This document shows positions 37,491 through 46,964 of a stretch of DNA of 64,000 bases, piece by piece (positions within the stretch are counted from its first letter, which is position 1; every line of letters starts with the position of its first letter). The position numbers were made by a program, and so were the translations under genes. The DNA is from Varibaculum massiliense (GTDB lineage: Bacteria; Actinomycetota; Actinomycetes; Actinomycetales; Actinomycetaceae), in assembly GCF_900106855.1 (NCBI RefSeq), contig NZ_FNWI01000004.1, forward strand, positions 1,240,001-1,304,000, read 5' to 3'. The notes under the pieces are model-generated. The model was not told the DNA's origin and did no database searches. It saw nothing but the letters and a program-made list of their open reading frames with translations.

Positions 37491-38671
37491 GCGTATGGGA
37501 TCAGATAGTTGGGCAAAAAGCGGCGGTAGCGGTTTTCGAGGCTGCTGCCCGGGCAGCGAGGAACCTGCGGGAAGCAGGCAGTGATGATGCCGCTTTAGCT
37601 CGACAAATGGCACATGCCTGGCTGATTACCGGGCCTGCCGGGGCGGGACGTTCCGTAGCCGCCCTGGCGTTTGCAGCGGCTTTGCAATGCGAAGATCCCC
37701 AAACCCCTGGGTGCGGACAATGCCCCGAGTGTAAGCGCGTCCTTAAAGGCACCCATCCAGATGTTAAAGTGGTGACCACCGAACGCCTAATCATCAAAAT
37801 CGAGGAGATCGCTTCCTTGGTGACCCTGGCACAGCAGGCACCTGCCGGGGGAAAATGGCGAGTGATTTTGATGGAAGACGCCGATCGGATGGTGGAGCGC
37901 AGCTCGAATCTGCTGCTGAAAGCAATCGAAGAACCACCCCCGCGCACCGTGTGGCTACTTTGCACCACCCAACCCGGCGATGTGTTACCTACTATTCGTT
38001 CTAGGTGTCGCCACCTCAGCCTAGTTACCCCCAGTGTGGAGGAAGTGACGCAGCTACTGGTTGAACGGGAGGGGATTGCTCCCGAAACTGCCCGCCGAGC
38101 AGCGGCGATGTCTCAATCCCATATTGGGGTAGCGAAATCTTTAGCTCGCGATCCGGCAGAACTGGAGCGGCGCCGAAAAATTTTACTTTCTGCCACCACT
38201 ACTTCCAGCGTGGGTGAGGCAGCGCTGCTGGCGCAAAAATTGGTAGAAGCAGCGAAAGCGGATGCTAGTAAACGGGCGGAAGAAAAAGATCAGCAGGAAC
38301 TGGCGCAGTTGCGGCGCTCCCTGGGATATGACCAGGAGGGCACGCGTTTGCCGCCGGCTTTAAAAGCCCAGGAAACTGCGCTAAAAGCAGATCAAAAGCG
38401 CCGCGCTACCCGCTACCTGCGTGACAGTCTTGACCGGGTGCTGCTCAATCTTTTAGGTTTCTACCGCGATGTTTACCTGCTGCAGTGCGGGGCGCAGGTG
38501 CCGGTGATTAACCTTGATTTAGAGGAAACCCTGGTCAAGCTGGCACAAGGATCTTCGGCTGCGCGCACTTTGACGCGTATCGATGCAATCCGGAAGGCCA
38601 GGCAGCGCCTGGAGGCAAATGTGACCCCGTTGCTTACTATGGAAGCAATGATGATGGATTTAAGGCAGTAA
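37487..38671 (+). CDS. holB: DNA polymerase III delta' subunit
   Basis: 394-residue clamp-loader subunit of the AAA+ family. ITGPAGAGRSVAALAFAAAL replaces the classic P-loop, as is usual in delta', since it lacks ATP binding. A zinc-finger group C-x-C type (CEDPQTPGCGQCPEC) and the SRC motif TIRSRCRHLSL are present. The 5' start overlaps tmk by 4 nt and the stop abuts the next ATG, so the three genes are tightly coupled. tmk-holB pairing is conserved in many bacteria. Confidence 0.92.
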   Translation: MSVWDQIVGQKAAVAVFEAAARAARNLREAGSDDAALARQMAHAWLITGPAGAGRSVAALAFAAALQCEDPQTPGCGQCPECKRVLKGTHPDVKVVTTERLIIKIEEIASLVTLAQQAPAGGKWRVILMEDADRMVERSSNLLLKAIEEPPPRTVWLLCTTQPGDVLPTIRSRCRHLSLVTPSVEEVTQLLVEREGIAPETARRAAAMSQSHIGVAKSLARDPAELERRRKILLSATTTSSVGEAALLAQKLVEAAKADASKRAEEKDQQELAQLRRSLGYDQEGTRLPPALKAQETALKADQKRRATRYLRDSLDRVLLNLLGFYRDVYLLQCGAQVPVINLDLEETLVKLAQGSSAARTLTRIDAIRKARQRLEANVTPLLTMEAMMMDLRQ

Positions 38672-40240
38672 ATGATGGTCAAACGAAAACTATTCACGCT
38701 GTTAGCAACAACTTTTGCGCTTTGCCTAACCCTATCGGCGTGTGGGGTACCGATTAAACCCCACTCCAAATTAGCCCCTTCTGCTTCCTCTAGAACTAAT
38801 TCTTTAGCCGGAGAGGACGCTGCCATTCCCGCCGGACTGGAAAGCTACTATCAGCAAAAAATTTCCTGGGTACCCTGCGCGGAAGATGAGCTTAAAGATT
38901 ATCAATGCGGGCAGGTAAAAGTACCTTTGGATTACGCCGACCCTAAGAAGGAAGATATTGAGTTGGCGCTGGCTCGCAGCCAGGCAAGCGGGAAGAAATT
39001 GGGGAGCCTGCTGATTAACCCGGGCGGACCTGGTGGATCGGGGGTTGACCTGCTAGGAAACTCTGCAGATATGTTTTCTGATCAGGTGTTTTCGGCCTTT
39101 GACGTAGTGGGGTTTGATCCGCGGGGAGTTTCTCGCTCACACCCGATAGAATGCACCACGGATGCTCAAAAGGATGAATCTTTAGCCGAGAGCCTCGATC
39201 TTGGTACTGCCGCCGGTCGGGAACGTTCGATTGCCGATATGAAGGAGTTTGCTCAGCGCTGCCAAGAAAAAAGTGGTGACTTGGCACGGTATTTAGATAC
39301 GGTTTCTACGGCGCGAGATTTAGATATTTTACGGGCCGTCCTCGGGGATAAAAAACTTTCCTACCTGGGGTATTCTTATGGGTCGTTCCTGGGGATAACC
39401 TATGCGCAATTATTCCCGAAGAATGTGGGGCGCCTGGTACTGGACGGGATTTTGGACGGGTCGTATTCCTTTGGGCAGGTTTCCTTAGCGCAGGCGAAAG
39501 GTTTCGAGGAGGCATTCGGCAACTTTGCATCCTGGTGCGTGCGGGAAGGTAAGAATTGCCCCTGGAAAACTAAAGAGACAGGTCTGAAGCACTTGAAAGA
39601 GTTTTTCGCCGCTGCCGATGCCTCTCCGATTCCCACTGAAGATGCTTCTCGCCCCCTAAATGGGGCTTTAGCTTTTGGGGCGGCGATTGGGATGCTCTAT
39701 TACGAAACTCTCTACCCTTCGCTGCTAGAAGGGTTACAGGCGGCGTTTAAGGGCGATGGCACCCCACTCTTGCAGGTTTCGGATTTATTTAATGATCGCG
39801 GTTCTGACGGAAAATTTAAGGATAATTCCCAGGATGCTTTTATGGCGATTAACGGCGCCGACTATCCGGTGCAGGGAGATAAAAAAGAGTGGGACCAACG
39901 CGGGAAGAAGATTTTACGGGACTTCCCGATTATGGGGTCTTCGATGGCGTACGGAGAATACGCGCTTCAGGAGTGGCCGTGGCCTTCTGCCGCTAAACGG
40001 GAAAAAGTAAAAATCGAGGGGGCGCAACCCATATTGTTGCTGGGCAATACGGGGGATCCGGCGACTCCTTATGAGATGGCGCGTTCCGTACATAAGCAAA
40101 TCCCTAACTCGCGGCTTTTGACCTGGAAATCCTATTCCCACACCGCTTACGGTTTAGGGTCTGATTGCGTGCAAGATACCGTAGATAAATACCTGGTGGG
40201 CGGAGTTTTACCGGATAGTGATGTTACCTGTAATGATTAA
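38672..40240 (+). CDS. Secreted tripeptidyl-aminopeptidase-like alpha/beta hydrolase lipoprotein
   Basis: 522 residues. Signal peptide ending in the lipobox LSAC, so a lipoprotein anchored on the outer membrane face. The hydrolase shows the oxyanion loop NPGGPGGSG, nucleophile serine in LGYSYGSFLG, aspartate in NTGDPATP, and histidine in YSHTAYG. The C-terminal TAP-like domain matches Streptomyces tripeptidyl aminopeptidases and SlpD/E. It probably trims extracellular peptides. Two adjacent ATGs occur right after the holB stop. Confidence 0.85.
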   Translation: MMVKRKLFTLLATTFALCLTLSACGVPIKPHSKLAPSASSRTNSLAGEDAAIPAGLESYYQQKISWVPCAEDELKDYQCGQVKVPLDYADPKKEDIELALARSQASGKKLGSLLINPGGPGGSGVDLLGNSADMFSDQVFSAFDVVGFDPRGVSRSHPIECTTDAQKDESLAESLDLGTAAGRERSIADMKEFAQRCQEKSGDLARYLDTVSTARDLDILRAVLGDKKLSYLGYSYGSFLGITYAQLFPKNVGRLVLDGILDGSYSFGQVSLAQAKGFEEAFGNFASWCVREGKNCPWKTKETGLKHLKEFFAAADASPIPTEDASRPLNGALAFGAAIGMLYYETLYPSLLEGLQAAFKGDGTPLLQVSDLFNDRGSDGKFKDNSQDAFMAINGADYPVQGDKKEWDQRGKKILRDFPIMGSSMAYGEYALQEWPWPSAAKREKVKIEGAQPILLLGNTGDPATPYEMARSVHKQIPNSRLLTWKSYSHTAYGLGSDCVQDTVDKYLVGGVLPDSDVTCND

Positions 40241-40258
40241 GGTCGGAGATTTCAGAGG

Positions 40259-40777
40259 ATGAGCAGGGAAAATCCGGGGGCGAGGCGCCCAGCAGCTATT
40301 CTTATAGCCGATGGCGTTGCCATCTTTTTGGGGGGCATGGCAGGAACTTGGGCGCGCTGGGGCTTAGATACCTGCACCCTGTCGATTTCCAATAGCTATT
40401 TCACCTGGTCGGCGCTAACTTTTGGGGTGATTTTAGCGAATCTGGTGGGTGCGTTCTTACTGGGATATTTTAAGACTCGCGCTAATCGCAAAGGTACCCG
40501 TCTGCACCTTCTAGGTACGCGGATTAAACTAGGGATTACCACCGGATTCTTAGGGGCTTTCACCACTTTTTCGGCTTTTGGAATCGCGGCGGTTAGTGGC
40601 GAAAAAACTCCTTTGAACAGTAGTTTTTGGGCATTGAACGGAAAGTTTTACTCCGCGGCAGTCCTGGCTTTAATCCTGCTGGTAGTGGGAGTATTCTGCG
40701 CGGGGCTGGGATATCGCCTGGCTACCAAAGACTCTCCGGGAGGGCGCGCTAAGAGCGGGCGCGGGCAGGTACGCTGA
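40259..40777 (+). CDS. crcB: Fluoride channel CrcB/FluC, first copy
   Basis: 172 residues, four transmembrane helices. Conserved fluoride-channel motifs are present: AGTWARWGLD, the ANLVGAFLLGY asparagine, and GFLGAFTTFSAFG. An N-terminal extension of about 30 residues is non-conserved. Its stop overlaps the second copy by one base. Paired genes usually encode the two halves of a heterodimeric Flu channel. I found no fluoride riboswitch upstream. Confidence 0.9.
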   Translation: MSRENPGARRPAAILIADGVAIFLGGMAGTWARWGLDTCTLSISNSYFTWSALTFGVILANLVGAFLLGYFKTRANRKGTRLHLLGTRIKLGITTGFLGAFTTFSAFGIAAVSGEKTPLNSSFWALNGKFYSAAVLALILLVVGVFCAGLGYRLATKDSPGGRAKSGRGQVR

Positions 40778-41166
40778 TGAGTGGGTTAGGTTTTATGCTG
40801 GTGTTAGGGGCTAGTGGCGGAGTGGGGGCGCTTTGTCGTTGGGGTTTGGATGTGACCTGGTTAAAGCTAGAAAAACGCCATCCTGCCGGGGGAATTGCTC
40901 TGGTGAATGTGGTGGCCTGCCTGTTGGGTGGGGTGCTGATAGCCGCTGTGGTTGGCGGGAATCTGGAAGCAAATAGCCGGCTCTATACGCTTGTAGCCAC
41001 CGGTTTTCTTGGGGGGTTTTCTACTTTCTCCACTTTCGTTCTCGATATTTTTTCGGTCACCGAACGGGGAAACTGGCATCGCGCCTGGGGGGCGTTGCTT
41101 TTGGTGTGGGCGCTCTCGCTGCTGGCGGCGGCAGCAGGATTAGCTCTTGGCAGTTTTTGGTTTTGA
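40777..41166 (+). CDS. crcB: Fluoride channel CrcB/FluC, second copy
   Basis: 129 residues, four helices, starting ATGAGTGGG and overlapping the first copy by one base. Motifs GALCRWGLDVTW, VNVVACLLGGV and GFLGGFSTFSTFVLD are complete. It exports F- passively down its electrochemical gradient, together with the first copy. Confidence 0.9.
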   Translation: MSGLGFMLVLGASGGVGALCRWGLDVTWLKLEKRHPAGGIALVNVVACLLGGVLIAAVVGGNLEANSRLYTLVATGFLGGFSTFSTFVLDIFSVTERGNWHRAWGALLLVWALSLLAAAAGLALGSFWF

Positions 41167-41243
41167 TTTTTGAGAAAGTGGGAAATTTTCTGGTTCCGGT
41201 TCCGTTTTTTATGTGACATCCGCCGGAATCTGGGCAGGTGATT

Positions 41244-41272
41244 TTTAGATTTACCGAGGGTCTGCCTACAAT
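41244..41272 (+). promoter_or_regulatory. Putative promoter of tRNA-Pro
   Basis: TTTAGA (41244-41249) and TACAAT (41267-41272) with 17 bp between them match the -35 and -10 elements moderately well, and the -10 ends 12 bp before the tRNA. Confidence 0.4.
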
Positions 41273-41284
41273 ATGGGAGTTACG

Positions 41285-41359
<75 letters not shown>

Positions 41360-41370
41360 GAGCGAGACCG

Positions 41371-41404
41371 AAAGGGAGAGAAACGTCAGTTTTTCTCCCT
41401 TTTG
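41371..41404 (+). terminator. Terminator-like hairpin in repeat copy 1
   Basis: AAAGGGAGAGAAAC (41371-41384) can pair, with one mismatch, with GTTTTTCTCCCTTT (about 41389-41402), loop GTCA, ending in a T-run. It probably ends the tRNA-Pro transcript. Confidence 0.6.
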
Positions 41405-41460
41405 TGTTGAGCGAGGAAGGGGCCGTAGGCGTCCCGCCGAATACCCCGACGAACGAGCAC

Positions 41461-41494
41461 AAGAGGGAGAGAAACGTCAGTTTCTTTCCCTTTT
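41461..41494 (+). terminator. Terminator-like hairpin in repeat copy 2
   Basis: A purine-rich arm containing GGGAGAGAAAC and a pyrimidine-rich arm GTTTCTTTCCC with loop GTCA end in TTTT. There are more mismatches than in copy 1. Confidence 0.45.
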
Positions 41495-41551
41495 AGTGCG
41501 AGTGAGGAAGGGGCCGTAGGCGTCCCGCCGAATACCCCGACGAGCGAGCAC

Positions 41552-41585
41552 AAGAGGGAGAGAAACGTCAGTTTCTTTCCCTTTT
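41552..41585 (+). terminator. Terminator-like hairpin in repeat copy 3
   Basis: Identical hairpin sequence to copy 2, shifted by 91 bp. Confidence 0.45.
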
Positions 41586-41705
41586 AGTGCGAGTGAGGAA
41601 ATTTCCCCCATGTTGATACCGCTAAATAAGCAGTGGGAAAAACCTGGTATTTTAACCTAGAGATACAACTAGCTGTCACTTTTGAAGGTGGCAGGCGAAG
41701 ACAAT

Positions 41706-43793
41706 ATGGGACGGACGGTTTCTATGAGCGAATCTGTAGGTGAAACCCCAACTGAGCCGACATCCGCAATATCGGAAGATGGACAGGGTGAGGCAAAAGT
41801 AAACTTCCCAGTTTTCCTGGGATCATCGGCAGGTATCCTTGCCATCGCACTGTGGGCACTTTTTTCCCCCACCAGTGCCGCCGATGTGTTGGGGGTAGCG
41901 GTCGCGGCGATTTCCAAATGGTTCGGCTGGTTCTATATTGTACTTGCCGCCATCATTCTAGTTTTTGTATTTTTCCTCGGGTTTTCCCGTTACGGGGAAA
42001 CCCGGCTGGGACCGCCTAACTCGCGTCCGGAGTTTTCCACTTTTTCTTGGGCATCCATGCTGTTTGCTGCCGGTATCGGCACTGATATCCTATTTTTCTC
42101 GGTAGCTGGTCCGGTCAGCCAATATATACAGCCTCCGGTGGGGAAAGGGGAAACTATCCAGGCCGCCCGGGAGGCCACGGTCTGGACTCTTTTCCATTAC
42201 GGCATCACCGGGTGGGGAATGTATGCCCTGATGGGAATGGCGTTAGGGTATTTCGCCTATCGCCGGAAGAAACCACTCTCGGTACGTTCCGCGCTGCATC
42301 CAATTTTTGGTGACAAACTTGACGGTCCCCTCGGTCACACCGTTGATGGAGCCGCCATCCTAGGAACCATCTTCGGGGTAGCCACTACCCTCGGAATCGG
42401 GGTGGTGCAGCTAAATGTGGGGCTGCAAATCCTTTTCGGTATTGAGCAGGGGATCCCCGCTCAGGTGGGGTTAGTGATCCTAGCGGTAGCCATGGCTACC
42501 ATCTCTGCAACTACCGGAATCCATAAAGGAATCCGTTTCCTCAGTCAACTCAACGTGGTATTAGCCCTGTTCCTGGCAGCATGGGTTTTCATCACTGGAA
42601 GAACAGATTTTCTCCTTAACGCCATCGTGATGAACATCGGGGACTTCGTGTGGTCTTTCCCGCGCCGCGCCCTCGAAACCTTCGCCTACAATGACGTCAG
42701 TGCCTGGATGTCGGCTTGGACGCTGTTCTTCTGGGCGTGGTGGGTGGCTTGGGCATCCTTTGTGGGAATGTTCCTGGCGCGGATTTCCCGAGGGCGTACC
42801 CTGCGGGAATTCGTAGTCGGAACCATGCTGATTCCCTTCTCCTACGTCCTCATGTGGGTAGCTATTTTTGGTAACGCCGCCATCGACCTGATTCGCAGCG
42901 GAGATAAATCCTTCGCAGACGCCACTCTAAAAGCTCCCGAAATGGGTTTTTATCTGCTTTTGCAACAATGCCCGGCAGCGGTATTCATTATGGGTCTAGC
43001 CACCTTCGTAGGTCTGCTGTTTTACGTAACTTCCGCGGACTCGGGCGCCCTGATTATGGCGAACCTGTCTGCATTCCTCCCGACGGTACGCTCCGATGCT
43101 CCCGGTTGGCTGCGAATTTTTTGGGCGGCAGTAACCGGGCTGTTAACTATCGGGATGTTGATAGTTGGGGGCATCCCAGCGCTACAAAACGCCACCATCA
43201 TCATGGGACTGCCGTTCTCGCTAGTAATGATCCTAGTGATGATAGGCCTGGCCAGAGCCTTAAAACAAGATCGGCGTGCCCGGCAGTTGCGGGCGCACTC
43301 AGCCCGCAATATTTTGGCGGGAACCGGGTCTATTGCCGGGCGAATAGAAAGCAATTGGCGCGATCGGATTACGCGAACCTTCGGGCAGGTAACCCCCCTA
43401 GAAGCTCAGGTCTACCTGGATAAAGTGGCTGAACCGGCTTTGCGAGCCTTTGCCACAGAACTTAACGAACAGGGGATTCCCGCCGAGGTCGTCCGGGGAG
43501 ATAATGATCCCCTCGAGCAAGTAGATCTACAAGCCCGCATCTATGACCGTCTTAAATTAACTGCCTTCAAAGGTCCTGACCAGTTTGTTTACCGAATTTT
43601 GGCAGTAGATACCGCGAATACTATCTATGCGGGTTCTGCCCCCAGCACTCCCCGTTCTACCCGCCTGGAAGTACATTTGCCCGATAATGATCAAGATTAT
43701 GATGTGATGGGGTATTCGCGCAGCGCCATAATCCACGATGCTTTCGACCATTTCGACCGTTACCAGGACTATTGGCGAATCAATGATGCCTAG
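41706..43793 (+). CDS. BCCT-family betaine/choline/carnitine transporter
   Basis: 695-residue secondary transporter with about twelve helices. The tryptophan-rich motif WTLFFWAWWVAWASFVGMFLARISRGR, the segment after it and the GITGWGMYALMGMALGYFAYRR region identify the BCCT family. A hydrophilic C-terminal domain of about 150 residues (PLEAQVYLDKVAEPALRAFATELNEQGIPAE) is found in BetT-type proteins and may sense osmolarity. It would import compatible solutes. I prefer ATG 41706, close to GGCGAAG, over a TTG at 41682. ATG 41724 is another option. Confidence 0.9.
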   Translation: MGRTVSMSESVGETPTEPTSAISEDGQGEAKVNFPVFLGSSAGILAIALWALFSPTSAADVLGVAVAAISKWFGWFYIVLAAIILVFVFFLGFSRYGETRLGPPNSRPEFSTFSWASMLFAAGIGTDILFFSVAGPVSQYIQPPVGKGETIQAAREATVWTLFHYGITGWGMYALMGMALGYFAYRRKKPLSVRSALHPIFGDKLDGPLGHTVDGAAILGTIFGVATTLGIGVVQLNVGLQILFGIEQGIPAQVGLVILAVAMATISATTGIHKGIRFLSQLNVVLALFLAAWVFITGRTDFLLNAIVMNIGDFVWSFPRRALETFAYNDVSAWMSAWTLFFWAWWVAWASFVGMFLARISRGRTLREFVVGTMLIPFSYVLMWVAIFGNAAIDLIRSGDKSFADATLKAPEMGFYLLLQQCPAAVFIMGLATFVGLLFYVTSADSGALIMANLSAFLPTVRSDAPGWLRIFWAAVTGLLTIGMLIVGGIPALQNATIIMGLPFSLVMILVMIGLARALKQDRRARQLRAHSARNILAGTGSIAGRIESNWRDRITRTFGQVTPLEAQVYLDKVAEPALRAFATELNEQGIPAEVVRGDNDPLEQVDLQARIYDRLKLTAFKGPDQFVYRILAVDTANTIYAGSAPSTPRSTRLEVHLPDNDQDYDVMGYSRSAIIHDAFDHFDRYQDYWRINDA

Positions 43794-43979
43794 GATTGAG
43801 GAAATCCTAAGTTCGGCTGTGGCATTTTCTATTAGCTAACAGACTTTTCCGGTAAGCTGCAAGTATAGACGGGATTTTGGGGCGCCACTTTGGCTTCGGC
43901 ACCTGGCGCTTTCGAATCGGGCGATCCGTTAACTACTTGTGGTGTTAACTGCCGTCAGGATTTTAGAGAGGAAAGACAG

Positions 43980-44348
43980 ATGACTATTCCGGTACCGTTT
44001 CATAGATTGGCAGAGGCTATTTCCTGCTTCAACTCGGCCTCTTTAATTACTTTGCCCTACGGGGCGCATGTGAAAGTGCATACCGTAGATCCGCTATTAG
44101 AGGATGGGCGGCTAGTAATCAAGAACGCGAAGGATTCGGCGCTGCGCAATGGGGCGGCCAACCCGAATGTTACTTTGATTTGGCAAAGTCCCTATCCCCA
44201 CGGCTGGAGCCTAATAGTTGACGGTCAGGCTTGGGCAAATGGTCCAGATCTAATGATTGAGTACGAAAGTGGAATCCTGACTCGCCCGGGCTACCATAAC
44301 GATGGTCCCCAGTGGGTTTGGCAAGATGGGGAACGCCCGGCTCAGTAA
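43980..44348 (+). CDS. Small hypothetical protein, possibly FMN-binding split-barrel fold
   Basis: 122 residues with start ATG 43980, preceded by AGAGGAAAG. Beta-rich pattern with NPNVTLIWQSPYPHGWSLIVDGQAW, which resembles pyridoxamine-phosphate-oxidase-like or related split-barrel proteins, but no cofactor motif is clear. It is convergent with the P-type ATPase, 3 bp away. Not further assignable. Confidence 0.6.
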   Translation: MTIPVPFHRLAEAISCFNSASLITLPYGAHVKVHTVDPLLEDGRLVIKNAKDSALRNGAANPNVTLIWQSPYPHGWSLIVDGQAWANGPDLMIEYESGILTRPGYHNDGPQWVWQDGERPAQ

Positions 44349-44351
44349 CGT

Positions 44352-46607
44352 CTAGCTGAGGGCTTTCACCGGCTCAAAAGAGCGCAAGCGTAGGCTGTTT
44401 CCTACTACAAATGCCGAGGAACAAGCCATTGCGGCTCCCGCAAGCATGGGGTTAAGTAACCCCAGGGCTGCCAGCGGTATGGCGGCAACATTGTAGGCGA
44501 ACGCCCAAAACAGATTCCCTTTAATGATTTTTAGGGTGCGGCGTGAAAGCCGAATCGCATCTACCGCGGCCAGCAAATCTGGGCGCATCAAAGTAATATC
44601 GGCGGCTTGTATCGCCACATCGGTGCCGGAGCCCATCGCGATTCCTAAATCTGCTTGCGCGAGCGCGGCCGCATCGTTAACCCCATCACCAATCATGGCT
44701 ACGGTGGCGCCCCGTCCTTGTTTACGGAAAACTGCCACCACTTTGTCTTCCGGCTTAACCTCGGCGATCACCTCGGTAATGCCCACTTGCTTGGCTACTT
44801 GGTGAGCCACTGTTTCCCCGTCCCCCGTCAGTAGCACCGGGGTGAGTCCTAATTCCTTAAACAGCGAGATCGCCTGGGGGCTAGTTTCTTTTATGCGGTC
44901 AGCAACCCCCAACACTCCCTTCACTTCGCCCGCAATCGCTACCAGCACCGTGGTTTCCCCGCGGCTTCTGCTCTGGTTAAGTGCTGTGAGCATTTCTTCG
45001 GGGATCTTTGCGCCGGCATCACGAACGAACTGCTGGTTTCCCGCCAGAACTTGCTGCCCCTCAACGGTGCCGCGCACGCCTCCTCCAGCAGAGTTGGTAA
45101 AATCTGCCGGCACCTCGCTGCTAGGGGAGGTAAGTCCTTGCTCTCGGGCCGCGCGGGTAATCGCGCTGGCAATGGGATGTTCGCTACCGCCCTCTAAAGT
45201 AGCGGCAGTTTGTAAAATCTGGAAGTCATCGCGGGGATAAATACTGACTAACTCCATATTGCCACTGGTTACCGTCCCGGTTTTATCGAGGATGACGGTG
45301 TCGATTTGCCGGGTAGATTCCAGTATCTCCGCGCCCTTAATTAAAATCCCTAGCGAAGCCCCGCGGCCGGTTCCCACCAGCAACGCGGTAGGGGTAGCCA
45401 ACCCTAGGGCGCAAGGGCAAGCAATAATCAACACCGCAACCGCGCAGGTAAAAGCGGTAACCGGGGTTGAAAATATTAACCAGATCAGCAAAGTAAGCAG
45501 CGAAATCGCGATCACTACCGGCACGAAAACTGCGGAAATCCGATCTGCCAGGCGTTGAATCGGGGCTTTACCGGCCTGCGCCTGTTCTACTAGGCGGGTA
45601 ATCTGAGCCAGTTGCGTCTGTGAACCCACCCGCGTGGCGCGAACTACCAGGCGGCCATAGGTGTTGATCGTTGCGCCGGTAACCTGGTCACCTACTCCTA
45701 CCTCTACCGGGACTGACTCCCCGGTTAGCAAGGAATTATCGACGGCGCTGACCCCGGAGACTACCACTCCATCGGTAGCGATTTTTTCACCCGGCAGAGA
45801 AATAAATTCTTCACCTTCGCCAAGTTCTTTGATCGGGATCTTTACTTCCTGTCCGGCTCGCAGCGCGGTTACTTCTTTCACCCCCATTTCGGCGAGTGAA
45901 CGCAGTGCATCCCCGGCACGTACTTTGGCGCGTTTCTCAAAATAGCGTCCGCCTAGGATAAAAAGAGTCACCCCGGAACAAACTTCTAGGTAAATGTGGC
46001 TGGCAGCTTCCCCGGGGCTAGCGAGCAGCTGGAAATCATGGGTCATGCCTATCCGGCCAGCATCCCCTAAGAACAGGGCGTATAAAGACCAAATAAAAGC
46101 AGCTAAAGTACCCAATGAAATCAGGGTATCCATAGTGGTGGTGGCGCGACGGGCGTTGACAAACGCCGCATGGTGGAACGGGTAAGCTCCCCACAGCACC
46201 ACCGGAACAGTTAGAGCCAAAGACACCCATTGCCAATAGGGGAATTGCAGGGGCGGAATCATCGCCAAAGTTATTACCGGAGCCGCCAGGAGGGCGCAAA
46301 TAATTAGGCGGCGCCTAAGCCCTGCCAGTTCCTCCGCGTTGGTCTTCGGGTTTTCTTGCCCGTCTTCATTTTCCGAAGCCCCGCCCGCAAATGCGCTATA
46401 GCCCGCCTTTTCCACGGTTTTTATAAAATCTTTCGCGCCAAAATCACCACTTTGGGAAATAGTGGCTTTCTCAGTCGCATAGTTAACGGACGCGCTGACT
46501 CCCGGCATTTTATTGAGGGCTTTTTCAACATGAGCCGCACACGCCGCGCAACTCATCCCCCCAATTTTTAGTTCCAGGTTCTGGGGATTATCGATACTAT
46601 TAGCCAA
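44352..46607 (-). CDS. copA: Heavy-metal (copper-type) translocating P-type ATPase
   Basis: 751 residues. N-terminal HMA domain with [14 protein letters not shown] (CxxC), membrane motif [21 protein letters not shown], phosphorylation site DKTGTVTSG, and the hinge [31 protein letters not shown]. The HMA and CPC motifs point to Cu(I) export. The 3' end has [38 protein letters not shown], where CopA has MSxSS. A chaperone or CsoR-type regulator is not adjacent. Confidence 0.93.
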   Translation of the reverse strand: MANSIDNPQNLELKIGGMSCAACAAHVEKALNKMPGVSASVNYATEKATISQSGDFGAKDFIKTVEKAGYSAFAGGASENEDGQENPKTNAEELAGLRRRLIICALLAAPVITLAMIPPLQFPYWQWVSLALTVPVVLWGAYPFHHAAFVNARRATTTMDTLISLGTLAAFIWSLYALFLGDAGRIGMTHDFQLLASPGEAASHIYLEVCSGVTLFILGGRYFEKRAKVRAGDALRSLAEMGVKEVTALRAGQEVKIPIKELGEGEEFISLPGEKIATDGVVVSGVSAVDNSLLTGESVPVEVGVGDQVTGATINTYGRLVVRATRVGSQTQLAQITRLVEQAQAGKAPIQRLADRISAVFVPVVIAISLLTLLIWLIFSTPVTAFTCAVAVLIIACPCALGLATPTALLVGTGRGASLGILIKGAEILESTRQIDTVILDKTGTVTSGNMELVSIYPRDDFQILQTAATLEGGSEHPIASAITRAAREQGLTSPSSEVPADFTNSAGGGVRGTVEGQQVLAGNQQFVRDAGAKIPEEMLTALNQSRSRGETTVLVAIAGEVKGVLGVADRIKETSPQAISLFKELGLTPVLLTGDGETVAHQVAKQVGITEVIAEVKPEDKVVAVFRKQGRGATVAMIGDGVNDAAALAQADLGIAMGSGTDVAIQAADITLMRPDLLAAVDAIRLSRRTLKIIKGNLFWAFAYNVAAIPLAALGLLNPMLAGAAMACSSAFVVGNSLRLRSFEPVKALS

Positions 46608-46731
46608 CTGCTACCTCCTGCGCCCTATCCTAACTGCTTCTTATATGCCTGGTAAATGACTTTTCCTCGGGGTGAAAAACCATCTGATTTCGCATTTAAC
46701 CATTGCTCACGCCAGAAAAATTGGTGAAAGA

Positions 46732-46751
46732 CTGCGGAAAAATACCCGCAG
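46732..46751 (-). terminator. Possible terminator of tRNA-Thr
   Basis: CTGCGG and CCGCAG form a 6-bp stem with a loop containing a T-run on the minus strand, 13 bp past the tRNA end. Weak by itself. Confidence 0.35.
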
Positions 46752-46763
46752 GTAGGAAACCGG

Positions 46764-46836
46764 AGCCGCTAATCGGACTTGAACCGATGACCTACGCTTT
46801 ACGAGAGCGTTGCTCTACCAGCTGAGCTATAGCGGC
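46764..46836 (-). tRNA. tRNA-Thr (anticodon CGT)
   Basis: Read on the minus strand: acceptor GCCGCTA pairs with TAGCGGC, D arm with AGCTCAGCTGGTAGAGC, anticodon stem ACGCT/AGCGT around loop CTCGTAA, and TPsiC arm with GGTTCAAGTCC. Discriminator T. CCA is not encoded. Confidence 0.92.
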
Positions 46837-46964
46837 AAAATGCCTTAGGCACCGTGTCAGTCTATCTAGCCTTCCCTCCGCTTTCCAAACTTTTCCACCA
46901 GGTAGAACGGTTATTTTCGCCACGCTCGAGGTGTCGGCAGCGTGGGAAGAAACAGAAATAAGGG

